In this document: positions 35,921-44,801 of the stretch, one piece after another | Layout of the letters: each line of letters starts with the position of its first letter | Position numbering within the stretch: position 1 is the first letter of the stretch | Source of the DNA: Janthinobacterium sp. 17J80-10 | GTDB lineage: Bacteria; Pseudomonadota; Gammaproteobacteria; Burkholderiales; Burkholderiaceae_D | Assembly: GCF_004114795.1 (NCBI RefSeq) | Contig: NZ_CP035311.1 | Location: 3,410,001 to 3,474,000 of the forward strand | Length of the DNA stretch: 64,000 bases | Reading direction: 5' to 3' | Notes under the pieces: model-generated | The model's database searches: none | What the model was told of the DNA's origin: nothing | The model's input: the letters and a program-made list of their open reading frames with translations, nothing else | Position numbers and translations under genes: made by a program

Positions 35921-35962
35921 ATTAAATTGTATAAATCATATAAATAATATATACAATTTAAT
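35921..35962. promoter_or_regulatory. Inverted repeat ATTAAATTGTATA / TATACAATTTAAT
   Basis: Perfect 13-bp arms (35921-35933 and 35950-35962) around a 16-bp AT-only spacer, just upstream of the Lys/Ala-rich gene and directly after the ppx stop. There is no T-run typical of a terminator. It could be an operator, a cruciform or an AT-rich binding site for a nucleoid protein, possibly the product of the gene itself. Confidence 0.6.
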
Positions 35963-35975
35963 GCAAAAAGACAAC

Positions 35976-37427
35976 CTAGCTCCTTACAATGAACTCGATG
36001 CCAGCCTCGCCCCACCACTCCTGCTCTTTCTCGATCCAGTAGGCCAGCGTGGGGTGCTGGCGTATCCAGTCGCGCCGGATCTCGATTTCGATCCGGCTTT
36101 TCATCTTCACACGCAACTCGTCGGCCAGCACATCAATGCGGGAATGCATGGCCATCACTGCCAGCCGCAGCGCCAGCACGGCCTTGGCAAAGTCAGTATC
36201 TGCCAAGGCGCCGTTGAGCTTGCGCAAGTTGCCCTTCTGTCCCAGCACCAGCCTGCCCAGCAGGCGCTGCTCACCAGAGGTAAATCCGGGCAAATCGGCG
36301 TTTTCGATCATGTAGGCGCCATGCTTGTGATAGCCGCTGTGCGACACCACCATGCCGACCTCGTGCAACTGGCCGCTCCAGTACAGCTGCCTTTCATAGG
36401 CATTCGAAGCCGGCTTGAGTTGCGCATACAGGCCACTGGCAATCTGGGCGACATGATCGGCACGCGCCTGGTCGACATCGAAACGGTCGCGGAACTGCTG
36501 GACCGACTGTTCGCGGCGGTCACGCCGCGTTGCACGCAACTGCAAGTCGCGCAGCACGCCCATGCGCAGCCCCGCTTCGACTGGCTGCATGGCCTTGACG
36601 CGCAACTCGCGCAAGGCTCCCATGAGTACCGCCAGGCCACCCATGATAATGGCGGCGCGATCCGGTTTCATGCCGAGCAGGTCGATGCGGCTGACATGAC
36701 CGAAGCCGATCAGGCTCGCCTTGAGCGCTTCCATGCTTTTATAGGAAAGCTTGCCGTCGCCCAGGGCATTTCTGGAGATGGCATCGGCAATGGCGCGAAT
36801 GGTGCCGGACGAACCGTAGACGTTGCCCCACTGCCGTTCCAGGAAGGCGGGCACACCGTCTTCGAAGTGGCTGCGCGCCGACAGGATGGCCTTGTCAAAC
36901 GCTTCCTCGGTAATGCGACCATCCGGAAAAAAGGCGTGACTGTGTCCCACCGTGCCGATACTGAAGGACTCCACCATGTCGATGCCGAATCCCTGACCAA
37001 CAACGAGTTCGGTGGAACCGCCGCCGATATCGATGACCAGCCGCCTTTCGTCAGGAGAGCCCAGCGCGCTGGCAACCCCCATATAAATCAGGCGTCCCTC
37101 CTCTTCACCGGAAATGATTTCTATTGGATACCCTATCGTCTGCTCAGCGGCTGGCAGGAAAGCTGCAGCATTTTTTGCGATGCGCATGGTATTGGTGGCG
37201 ACCACCCTGACGGCATCCAGTGGATAGGCATCGAGAACCGCACGAAAGCGCGCCAGCGAGGCCAGCGCAGTTTTAATGGCAGTTTCGGTGAGGAACATAT
37301 TCTTGTCCAGGCCGGCGCCCAGCCGTATCGGATCGCGCTCGCTCTTGACAATGCGAATCACGTCGCCATCCTGCCTGCCAATGTGCAATCGAAAACTGTT
37401 CGAACCCAAATCCACTGCCGCCAGCAT
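35976..37427 (-). CDS. ppx: Exopolyphosphatase Ppx/GppA
   Basis: Removes terminal phosphate from polyphosphate (and possibly from pppGpp), 483 residues. The actin-like ATPase fold is marked by MLAAVDLGSNSFRLHIGR at the start, VVATNTMRIAKNA, SGEEEGRLIYMGV and RLVIDIGGGSTELVVGQG; the C-terminal half has the HD-like helical region with HEVGMVVSHSGYHKHGAYM. I chose the ATG at 37427, which has GAGG upstream and begins the conserved domain; in-frame codons up to 37610 do not look like a Ppx N-terminus. The stop lies 14 bp from the inverted repeat. ppk is 4 kb away, and no Pho-box-like site precedes this gene, so the two enzymes may be controlled differently. Confidence 0.93.
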   Translation of the reverse strand: MLAAVDLGSNSFRLHIGRQDGDVIRIVKSERDPIRLGAGLDKNMFLTETAIKTALASLARFRAVLDAYPLDAVRVVATNTMRIAKNAAAFLPAAEQTIGYPIEIISGEEEGRLIYMGVASALGSPDERRLVIDIGGGSTELVVGQGFGIDMVESFSIGTVGHSHAFFPDGRITEEAFDKAILSARSHFEDGVPAFLERQWGNVYGSSGTIRAIADAISRNALGDGKLSYKSMEALKASLIGFGHVSRIDLLGMKPDRAAIIMGGLAVLMGALRELRVKAMQPVEAGLRMGVLRDLQLRATRRDRREQSVQQFRDRFDVDQARADHVAQIASGLYAQLKPASNAYERQLYWSGQLHEVGMVVSHSGYHKHGAYMIENADLPGFTSGEQRLLGRLVLGQKGNLRKLNGALADTDFAKAVLALRLAVMAMHSRIDVLADELRVKMKSRIEIEIRRDWIRQHPTLAYWIEKEQEWWGEAGIEFIVRS

Positions 37428-37552
37428 GCAAAACCTCGCTTTAATCGATCGATGTCGTAAACCGCTCAGGATACACCAGAGTCGCCAGGCTTGAATCAGG
37501 CAAGCGCATTCCGCGCCCAAAAATTGCGCGCATGCCGATCCGGAGATCGGGT

Positions 37553-37570
37553 TCGTCATCGTGGCGTCAT
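37553..37570 (+). promoter_or_regulatory. Pho box and -10 upstream of GGDEF-EAL protein 2
   Basis: TCGTCAT-CGTG-GCGTCAT, then exactly 10 bp to TAGCAT (37581-37586), about 45 bp from the start codon. Confidence 0.6.
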
Positions 37571-37635
37571 GAATTGGCAATAGCATTGCGTACGCTCGCC
37601 AATTCAACATTCACTCATTACAAGCAGTCTTCCCC

Positions 37636-40311
37636 ATGAAACACCACACTGCCAATCCAGGCAGCCGCAACCTCATTTTCTTCTGGCCCATCATCTGCCT
37701 GGTCGCGGGTGCCGCGCTGTGGCTATTCGTCGATTTCCGCCAGGCGGCGGAAAAATCCGCTTTGGAAACCCAGGCACTGAAAGACACCGCCTCGCTATCG
37801 CGCGCCTATGCTGCGTACCTTGGCCGCAGCCTGGAGCAGATGGACCAGATCACGATGCATGTCAAATCGGACTGGGAACGCTGGAACCGGCGCCTGAAAC
37901 TGGAAGACCTCAAGAAAGATGGCCTGTTTACCGCCACTGCCTTCCTTGCAGTGAGCGTGATCGACCGCGACGGCCGCACCGTCACCAGCACGGCGCCCAT
38001 CCGGAACGATGAAAATTATGCTGACAGTGCATTTTTTCATTTTCACCATGGGAATATCTCGACGGCGCTGCGCATCAGCAAACCAGATGCCGGGCGCGCG
38101 CCATCACCGTCCGTGATTCACTTTACCCGCCGGCTGGATACGGCCGACGATTCCTTCGATGGCGTCGTGCTGGTAGCCGTGGAGCCGGCCTACTTCCTGT
38201 CGTTTTACGACCCGGCAATCCTGGGAGAAAATGGCCTCCTGGCCGTCATCGGCGACGATCAGGTGCTGCGTGCCGCCACCATTGGCGGCAATAGCAGCAG
38301 CGATGCCGGATTCAACGACCTTGTGGCCCTGCGCGATATTGGCAAGCCATGGCGTTTGTCCTCCGCTGAAAAATTTGCCGATGGCGAGGCGCGTTTTGTT
38401 GCCTGGCAAGATTTGAAAACCTATCCTCTCACGGTCATGGTGGGCCTCTCCCGGCAAGAATTGCTGGCCCCGCGCGAGCAGAACTGGGGCACTTACCGCA
38501 ACGTCGCGCGCGGCGGCACCGTATTTCTGATCATTGTCGCGGTGGCTGGCGGCATTTTCGGCATCCGGGTCACCCGCCAGGAGCGGCAGGCGCAGGCAGT
38601 GCGCAAAACCTACCGTCTCGCCACGGATAGCGCCAATGAAGGTTTTTACATCCTCGATCCGCTGCTCGATGATGCGGGCGATATCGTCGACTGGCTGCTG
38701 GTCGACACCAACGAGCGCGGCGCCAGCTTTTTCGGCATGCCGGGCGAACGCATGGTCGGCAAGCGCCTGTCGGATTTTTATCCGGGTCCGCTGTTCCAGG
38801 TCATGCTTGATTTATTCCGCATCGCCTGCGCCGCAGGTGAGTATGAAGATGAATATCGGGTGCCACGCGAAAGCCCCCTCAATGCACAATGGCTGCATCG
38901 GCGGCTGGTCAAGTCGGAAACCGGCGTGGCCATGACCATCCGGGATATTTCGCAGATCAAGAAAAACGAACAGGAATTGCTGCGCCTTGCAAATGAAGAC
39001 GCCCTGACCGGTCTGCCCAACCGGCACTGGCTGGCCAAGTTCCTGCCGCTGGCCGTACAGCGCGCGAGCCAGAATGGCGACATGCTGGCGGTATTGTTCC
39101 TTGACCTGGATGAATTCAAGAACATCAACGATACCCTGGGCCATTCCGCCGGCGACAAGTTGCTGAAGATTGCGGCGCAGCGGGTCAAGTCGGTGCTGCG
39201 CCCGAGCGACAAGATCGTTCGCCTGGGCGGCGACGAATTCACCGTGATCGTCGAGCAGGTCAGTCATCGCAATGCCGCCGCACATGTGGCCGAACGCATT
39301 GCCCAGGCGCTCCAAGCCCCGCTGGAACTGGGCGGCAGCCGGCAATCCATCCGCGCCTCCATCGGCATCAGCGTCTACCCCGACGACGGCCTCGATCCGG
39401 AAATCCTGCTGAAAAATGCCGATATCGCCATGTACTCGGTGAAGGAATCGGGCAAAGGCCATTTCCGCTTTTTCGAGCCGCAACTTTATGCAACGCTCAA
39501 GGAGCGCCTGGATATCGAGCAAGCGCTGCGCCAGGCAATCGAACTGGACCGCTTCGTACTGCATTACCAGCCGCGCGTGGATGCCGTAAGCGGCGCCATC
39601 TGCGGCATGGAAGCGCTGGTAAGGTGGATCGACCCCGTGCGCGGGCTGATTCCGCCGCTCGACTTCATCCCGGAAGCCGAACGCACCGGCCTGATCCTGC
39701 CGCTGGGCGCACTGGTGATCGACAAAGCCTGCGCCCAAGTCGCTGCATGGAAGCAAGCGCGCTTGCCGGTCGTCCCGGTATCCGTGAATGTCTCGGCGCG
39801 GCAGTTCAACGAGGGCGATATCAAGAGCCATCTGCTGGAATGCATCGCGCGGCACGGCATCCAGGCAAGCGATATCCAGATCGAGCTGACCGAATCTGCA
39901 ATGATGGGCGACCAGGCAGATGTCGCCGACCAGCTCGCCGCCATTCGCAGCCGTGGCATCAAGCTGATGGTGGACGATTTCGGCACCGGCTACTCTTCGC
40001 TGTCGCAATTGCAGCGGCTGGACATGGATGTGCTGAAGGTCGACCGCGCCTTTACTGCGGAACTCGGCAAGGCGGCCGAGGGCCAGGTGTTTTTCAAGGC
40101 GATCGTTTCGATGGCCCATGCGCTCGGCATGAAAGTCACCGCGGAAGGCGTGGAAGACATGCAGCAGCTGGCGATTCTGCGCGCGCTGGGCTGTGACGAA
40201 GTCCAGGGCTATTTCATTTCGCGCCCCTTGCCTGCGGGGGAAATGTCCGTCATGTTGCAGAATTATCCCGGCTTCCCGCCGGCTGCACGACTCGCCGAGT
40301 TGGCCTCCTGA
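37636..40311 (+). CDS. Membrane Cache-PAS-GGDEF-EAL c-di-GMP protein 2
   Basis: An 891-residue paralogue of the protein at 5001-7703 with the same order: membrane segment (about 14-33), periplasmic Cache-like sensor, second membrane segment (about 295-312), PAS-like domain (about 325-440), GGDEF, EAL. The cyclase signature is RLGGDEF with RPSD five residues before it (inhibitory site). The EAL half has MEALVRW, SVNVSARQFNEGD, IELTESAMMGD, MVDDFGTGYSSL and KVDRAF, all compatible with activity. Unlike its paralogue it has a Pho-box-like site upstream and sits inside the phosphate region, so its level, and hence c-di-GMP turnover, may follow phosphate starvation. It is convergent with the chemoreceptor gene. 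Confidence 0.88.
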   Translation: MKHHTANPGSRNLIFFWPIICLVAGAALWLFVDFRQAAEKSALETQALKDTASLSRAYAAYLGRSLEQMDQITMHVKSDWERWNRRLKLEDLKKDGLFTATAFLAVSVIDRDGRTVTSTAPIRNDENYADSAFFHFHHGNISTALRISKPDAGRAPSPSVIHFTRRLDTADDSFDGVVLVAVEPAYFLSFYDPAILGENGLLAVIGDDQVLRAATIGGNSSSDAGFNDLVALRDIGKPWRLSSAEKFADGEARFVAWQDLKTYPLTVMVGLSRQELLAPREQNWGTYRNVARGGTVFLIIVAVAGGIFGIRVTRQERQAQAVRKTYRLATDSANEGFYILDPLLDDAGDIVDWLLVDTNERGASFFGMPGERMVGKRLSDFYPGPLFQVMLDLFRIACAAGEYEDEYRVPRESPLNAQWLHRRLVKSETGVAMTIRDISQIKKNEQELLRLANEDALTGLPNRHWLAKFLPLAVQRASQNGDMLAVLFLDLDEFKNINDTLGHSAGDKLLKIAAQRVKSVLRPSDKIVRLGGDEFTVIVEQVSHRNAAAHVAERIAQALQAPLELGGSRQSIRASIGISVYPDDGLDPEILLKNADIAMYSVKESGKGHFRFFEPQLYATLKERLDIEQALRQAIELDRFVLHYQPRVDAVSGAICGMEALVRWIDPVRGLIPPLDFIPEAERTGLILPLGALVIDKACAQVAAWKQARLPVVPVSVNVSARQFNEGDIKSHLLECIARHGIQASDIQIELTESAMMGDQADVADQLAAIRSRGIKLMVDDFGTGYSSLSQLQRLDMDVLKVDRAFTAELGKAAEGQVFFKAIVSMAHALGMKVTAEGVEDMQQLAILRALGCDEVQGYFISRPLPAGEMSVMLQNYPGFPPAARLAELAS

Positions 40312-40374
40312 TCACGGCACACCCATGCGGCGCCGGTGCGCAGCCGCCTTGCGCCGCCCTCCCTGCGCCAAATG

Positions 40375-42306
40375 CTACAGCTTGAACATTGCGACTGCCT
40401 GTGACACATGCATGGCTTGCGCGTGCATGCTTTCCGTCGCTGCCGCAGCCTGCTCCACCAGCGCGGCATTACGTTGGGTGAGCTGTTCCATGCTGGCAAG
40501 CGCATCACTGACGTTTTCGATACCACTGCGCTGTTGCTGACTGGCAGTGGTGATTTCCTGCATGATGTCGGCGACCCGCTTTACCGCAGAAATAATTTCC
40601 TGCATGGTTTGACCGGCTGCCCCGACCTGGCGGCTGCCGGCATCGACCTTGCCGATCGAATCAAGGATCAGCGACTTGATCTCCCTGGCTGCACTGGCCG
40701 TGCGCTGGGCCAGGCTGCGCACTTCCGCGGCGACGACGGCGAATCCGCGGCCTTGCTCGCCCGCGCGTGCGGCTTCCACTGCGGCGTTCAGGGCCAGTAA
40801 ATTGGTCTGGAATGCGATCGTATCGATGACGCCGATGATGTCACCGATCTTGCGCGAGGAGTGCGTAATCGAGTCCATGGTGTCGACCACCCGTTCAACG
40901 GCATCGCCGCCGCTGACGGCAATCTGCGATGCGGACACGGCCAGGCGATCCGCCTGCTGGGCATTGTCCGTATTCTGCTTGACGGCGTCGGTCAGCACGG
41001 CAATCGCAGAAGCAGTCTGCGCCAATGCCTGGGACTGCGCTGCTGTGCGGCTCGAAAGATCGGCATTGCCGGAAGCAATATCGCGCGAGGCGATGGCCAT
41101 CTTGCGAGTGCCGGAGCGGACTTCGCCAGCCATCTGCGCGAGACCGCCATTCATTGCGCCGAATGCATTCAGCAACAGGCCGATTTCATCTTGCGCGTCG
41201 GATTGCACGCGATGGCTAAGGTCGCCGCCGGCAGCACGCCCGACTGCCTGCTGGAGCGCCCGCACCTCGCTTGAAAAGGAGACATAAAATCCCGCCAGGA
41301 GATAGAGTGCGAGCAATATGGTCAGCGCTACGCCGCCCAGGATCAGGTTGCGCCGCTGCAGATCGCCTTCGATGCGCTTCATCAAAGCCTGATCGAGCAG
41401 CGTGGCCGTGGCGCCGGCAAAACCGTACAAGCCGTCCAGCACCTGGCTGCCGGCGGCATAAAATTGCCCGCCAGAGCTCTGATCGACGGATTTGAGCACT
41501 TCATTGCCGGCCCGCTCAAGAAAGGCGGTCGCTTGACGGGCCACCCCCTCCTGCCGCGACAGCTGCGCGCGCAGTGCCGGAGTTTCGCGAAACATGCCAT
41601 CGACATGCATGGAAATGCGCGCCAGCTCGTGCCCTGCCACCATCACGGCGGCATTCAGCATGACATCCTCATTGGCCTCGAACAGCCCGCTGTCAATGTA
41701 GGCAGCGCCGCGCCCGGCAATATTCGACAGCCCTTCGCTCACCTCGGGCAATGCCTTGATGAAGAGACCGGCCAGGTAATAAGTTTCCACTTCGGGATCC
41801 AGCGTCAGCCTGGAACGGTCGGCAATCATGGCATTGAGTTTGTACAACTGGCCAATCAAGGCCGCATGCGCAGCATTGCTCTCCCTGGCCTTATCCGTCG
41901 CCCGACTTGCCTGCAATGCTTCCCAGCTGCGCCGGATTTCTTGCAAGGCGGCGCTGGTACCCAGTACCGTGCGCGCGTCGGCATCGCTCTCGATGCGCGC
42001 GATCGCCGCCGTGATCGCCGCATGCATCTGCGTGACTTGCCGGGTTGCCGCGACATTCCCGCTTAATACCATGTGGCGCAATGCGCGATGCTGCTGACTG
42101 AACCGCAACAAGTCTTGCGCTTGCCGGGCATGTCGAACGCCGATCCGCTCCTTTTCCGCAAAGGCGATCGAGCGATTCAGCTCTGCGACCAGCAGCGCGC
42201 TGACAAGCAACAGCGGTAACAGCACCAGTAAGGTAACCAGAGAAAACTTGGGCAGCAGACGGAGACGCCGCATCAGGCGGATGGCAGGTTGAAGCACGAT
42301 ACTCAT
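40375..42306 (-). CDS. Methyl-accepting chemotaxis protein
   Basis: A 643-residue chemoreceptor. Membrane segments at about 20-42 and 320-343 enclose a helical periplasmic ligand domain with NIT-like features ([34 protein letters not shown]). A HAMP domain follows (about 345-400), then the cytoplasmic signalling hairpin with [20 protein letters not shown] and [17 protein letters not shown]. No CheR-binding pentapeptide is seen at the C-terminus (ends AVAMFKL). I chose the ATG at 42306, preceded by GGAA, over an upstream ATG at 42366. A weak Pho-box-like site lies upstream, so phosphate-linked taxis is possible but unproven. Confidence 0.88.
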   Translation of the reverse strand: MSIVLQPAIRLMRRLRLLPKFSLVTLLVLLPLLLVSALLVAELNRSIAFAEKERIGVRHARQAQDLLRFSQQHRALRHMVLSGNVAATRQVTQMHAAITAAIARIESDADARTVLGTSAALQEIRRSWEALQASRATDKARESNAAHAALIGQLYKLNAMIADRSRLTLDPEVETYYLAGLFIKALPEVSEGLSNIAGRGAAYIDSGLFEANEDVMLNAAVMVAGHELARISMHVDGMFRETPALRAQLSRQEGVARQATAFLERAGNEVLKSVDQSSGGQFYAAGSQVLDGLYGFAGATATLLDQALMKRIEGDLQRRNLILGGVALTILLALYLLAGFYVSFSSEVRALQQAVGRAAGGDLSHRVQSDAQDEIGLLLNAFGAMNGGLAQMAGEVRSGTRKMAIASRDIASGNADLSSRTAAQSQALAQTASAIAVLTDAVKQNTDNAQQADRLAVSASQIAVSGGDAVERVVDTMDSITHSSRKIGDIIGVIDTIAFQTNLLALNAAVEAARAGEQGRGFAVVAAEVRSLAQRTASAAREIKSLILDSIGKVDAGSRQVGAAGQTMQEIISAVKRVADIMQEITTASQQQRSGIENVSDALASMEQLTQRNAALVEQAAAATESMHAQAMHVSQAVAMFKL

Positions 42307-42373
42307 ACAGGAATTCCAGATCAAAAGCGAAAGATAGGCAACCAGACTAATGTTGCAATCTTGCAATAAATTT

Positions 42374-42391
42374 ATGACAGGATCATGAACC
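42374..42391 (-). promoter_or_regulatory. Possible Pho box upstream of the chemoreceptor gene
   Basis: On the minus strand GGTTCAT-GATC-CTGTCAT, then 10 bp to CAAGAT (42358-42363). The proximal repeat is perfect, the distal one and the -10 are poor. Confidence 0.35.
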
Positions 42392-42657
42392 TGGAGATCC
42401 GTACAACCGGTAAAAGCGCACGGTCCGGCAACACAGGCAGGGATGGGAACAAGGGCAAGAAGGGAAAAGCGGGAGGCGGGGTCGGTGGGCCAGCCCGAGT
42501 CTGTCGGGCACGGCGCACCTCACTGCCGTCATGCATATCGGTTGCATGTACTGCAGATACGTCATCCTACCCAATCCATGTGACAGCACGATGAATCAGA
42601 TCAATTACATGACGTTACATGTACACCAGATAAAATGTTAATTTTTTCAGAAAACTT
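42392..42657. other. Intergenic stretch, nothing convincing
   Basis: Between the chemoreceptor promoter and the small-RNA promoter. It is purine-rich at 42420-42480. A short plus-strand reading frame (42385-42594) is Gly/Lys-rich without a ribosome-binding site or homology I recognise; I do not call it a gene. Confidence 0.5.
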
Positions 42658-42675
42658 TCGTCACACTCCTGTCAT
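42658..42675 (+). promoter_or_regulatory. Pho box and -10 of the candidate small RNA
   Basis: TCGTCAC-ACTC-CTGTCAT, then exactly 10 bp to TATCCT (42686-42691). The predicted start, near 42698, coincides with the first base pairs of the 5' stem described for the RNA. Confidence 0.75.
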
Positions 42676-42697
42676 GCACAACCCTTATCCTACGGGC

Positions 42698-42842
42698 TGC
42701 CGGATTGGACGTAACGGTTTTTAGCGATTCCCTATAAGTTGCGATCCGGCAGGCACCCGATGCGCTTGATCGTGTGCGTCTCCTCTGCCTTGATCTCCGA
42801 GATACAGGGTTTACCCGCTGCATTCTGCAGCGGGCTTTTTCT
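42698..42842 (+). ncRNA. Candidate phosphate-starvation small RNA
   Basis: No protein is encoded here, yet the stretch has a Pho-type promoter, ordered structure and a terminator. The 5' end folds: CTGCCGGAT (42697-42705) pairs perfectly with ATCCGGCAG (42744-42752), and inside it CGTAAC (42710-42715) pairs with GTTGCG (42738-42743) after a 4-nt bulge, leaving a 22-nt loop with a T-run. A mostly unpaired pyrimidine-rich stretch follows (CTCCTCTGCC near 42780-42789), the kind of sequence that can pair with ribosome-binding sites. The 3' end is the intrinsic terminator at 42814. The length would be about 145 nt. The family is unknown to me; a leader of tamA is unlikely because of the terminator. 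Confidence 0.65.
42814..42842 (+). terminator. Intrinsic terminator of the candidate small RNA
   Basis: Perfect 9-bp stem CCCGCTGCA / TGCAGCGGG around TTC, followed by C and five T. No plus-strand coding gene lies upstream. Confidence 0.9.
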
Positions 42843-43046
42843 TCAGTACAAGAAAACACGACTTCCTTGCCGCCTGCGCTTACTATTGCGCCAACTCGCA
42901 GGAGTTGCCTCCGCAATTACCCGGCAACAATATGAAAATGGCAAAGTGATTTACAATGCATGCCTCGTAGCCCGGGGGGTTACGCTATGCGTTATCAAGT
43001 TACGCCAGTTCCGCACGCGACCATCCATTCATCAAGGATTATCACG

Positions 43047-44801
43047 GTGTCTTGTCAATTGCTGCGCCAATCGCTGCATCGTTTCTCGCACGCGCTGGGA
43101 TTGCTGCTCTGGCTGGCCGGGATCGCCTCGGCGCATGCCTATACCGTCGAAATTCGCGGCGACGAACCCTTTGCCGAGATGTTCGCCCAGCACCTCGATA
43201 TCCGCCGCCATCAAGACGATGCGGCTGTCAGCGAAGAAGAATGGCGTCGGCTGGCAAGCATTACACCCCAGCAAATCCGTGATTTGCTGGCTACCGAAGG
43301 CTATTTTTCCCCCGCCGTTACGGCAGAACTAGTGACCGAAGGCGGACTGCAACTGGCGCGCTTCACGATCGACCCAGGCGCGCCGACGCTGATCGATGCT
43401 GTGGATATCCGTGTTCACGGCCCCATTGTTGACGCCTATCCCCAACGGATCGAGCGGATGCGCCGTCAATGGGGCCTGCCGAGCGGCGAGCGCTTCACCC
43501 AGAAAGGCTGGAGCGAAGCCAAGAGTGCCTTGCTGAGGAATCTTCTGGTGCGCGATTATCCCGCTGCCGCCATCACTGCCAGCGAAGCGCGCATCGAGCC
43601 GCAACAGCAGCGCGCAATGCTGACAGTGGAAATCGATTCCGGCCCGGCCTTCACCTTCGGCGAGCTGCAAATCGAAGGACTGCAGCGCTACTCGCGCGCC
43701 ATGATCGAGGGGCTTAACCCGATCCGGCCGGGCGAGCGCTATTCACAGGAGAAGCTGAACGAACTGCAGTCGCGCCTGACTGACACCGGTTATTTCAGTT
43801 CGGTCTTTCCCAGCATTGACACCGACCCGGCACATGCCCAGGGCGCCCCCGTCAAGCTCAGCCTCGTGGAAAATCAGCGCAAGCAGTTAGGGTTGGGTGT
43901 GGGATTTTCCACCGATACCGGCGCGGGCGTGCAAGTAAAATGGCTGGACCGTAATTTTCTGCAGCGCGACTGGCGTTTGCAGACGCAACTCGAACTGAAC
44001 CGCGAAGCGCGCCTGCTGGATGGCGAACTGTACTTGCCAGCCAGGCGCAACGGCTGGATTCCCAATTTCAATGCCCGTTATGAACGCACTACAAGCGCGG
44101 GGGAAATCAACGACAAGATGCGGGCTGGCGCGCGCATGAGCACCCCAAGCCGGATCGACGAACGTTCCGCTGGCTTTTCTTTTTTCATGGAGCGCCAGCG
44201 CCTGCCGGACGGCACCATCAACAATCGCCAGGCAATCATCGCTGCCTACAGTTACGCGCGCCGGCGCCTGGACAACCTGGTGGCGCCACGGCGCGGCTAT
44301 GTCGCGGCCGTGGAACTCGGCGCCGGTCCCAAGGGCTTGGTCAATGAAGCCAATATCGTGCGCGTGGCGGCCCGCGCCACCTGGCTGAACCCTTTGCAAC
44401 GCGATTGGCGCAGCGTGCTGCGCGGCCAGGTCGGCCAGGTATTTTTCGCCGGGCGCGACAAGGTGCCGGGCGATTTGTTGTTTCGCACCGGCGGCGCCCA
44501 GAGCGTACGCGGCTACGGCTTCGAAACCCTGGGCGTCTCGCAGGGCGGCGCCGTCGTGGGTGGCCGGGTGGTGGCGGTAGTGAGCGCCGAACTGGTCTAC
44601 CGGATCACGCCGGAATGGGGCGCTGCAGTTTTCCATGATGCCGGCAATGCCGCCGATACCTGGAAGAATTTCAGGTTCCGCCATGGGACCGGCATTGGCG
44701 CCCGCTGGCGCAGCCCGATCGGCCCGGTCAACCTGGATCTGGCTTATGGTCACGCGACCCGCGAGCCGCATCTGCATTTCTCGGTAGGCTATGTCTTCTG
44801 A
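43047..44801 (+). CDS. tamA: Outer-membrane autotransporter assembly protein TamA
   Basis: Omp85-family outer-membrane protein, 584 residues, close to E. coli TamA (577). From the GTG at 43047 (AAGGA 8 bp upstream) it starts with a convincing signal peptide (HALGLLLWLAGIASAHA); longer in-frame starts back to 42960 would bury it. POTRA-like repeats (about 30-265) include FTFGELQIEGLQRYSRAMIE and RYSQEKLNELQSRLTDTGYF. The C-terminal 16-stranded barrel carries FRTGGAQSVRGYGFETLG (the conserved RGY loop) and ends in a terminal Phe. With TamB it spans the envelope and helps insert autotransporters or transport lipids. tamB starts 11 bp before this stop. Confidence 0.92.
   Translation: MSCQLLRQSLHRFSHALGLLLWLAGIASAHAYTVEIRGDEPFAEMFAQHLDIRRHQDDAAVSEEEWRRLASITPQQIRDLLATEGYFSPAVTAELVTEGGLQLARFTIDPGAPTLIDAVDIRVHGPIVDAYPQRIERMRRQWGLPSGERFTQKGWSEAKSALLRNLLVRDYPAAAITASEARIEPQQQRAMLTVEIDSGPAFTFGELQIEGLQRYSRAMIEGLNPIRPGERYSQEKLNELQSRLTDTGYFSSVFPSIDTDPAHAQGAPVKLSLVENQRKQLGLGVGFSTDTGAGVQVKWLDRNFLQRDWRLQTQLELNREARLLDGELYLPARRNGWIPNFNARYERTTSAGEINDKMRAGARMSTPSRIDERSAGFSFFMERQRLPDGTINNRQAIIAAYSYARRRLDNLVAPRRGYVAAVELGAGPKGLVNEANIVRVAARATWLNPLQRDWRSVLRGQVGQVFFAGRDKVPGDLLFRTGGAQSVRGYGFETLGVSQGGAVVGGRVVAVVSAELVYRITPEWGAAVFHDAGNAADTWKNFRFRHGTGIGARWRSPIGPVNLDLAYGHATREPHLHFSVGYVF

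Noticed and set aside
35826-37460. Plus-strand frame of 544 codons antisense to ppx
   Set aside because: ppx on the minus strand carries all its family motifs; the antisense frame has none and begins inside the Lys/Ala-rich gene.
42385-42594. Short Gly/Lys-rich frame near the chemoreceptor promoter
   Set aside because: No ribosome-binding site, overlaps a probable promoter, and its composition follows a local purine-rich run.
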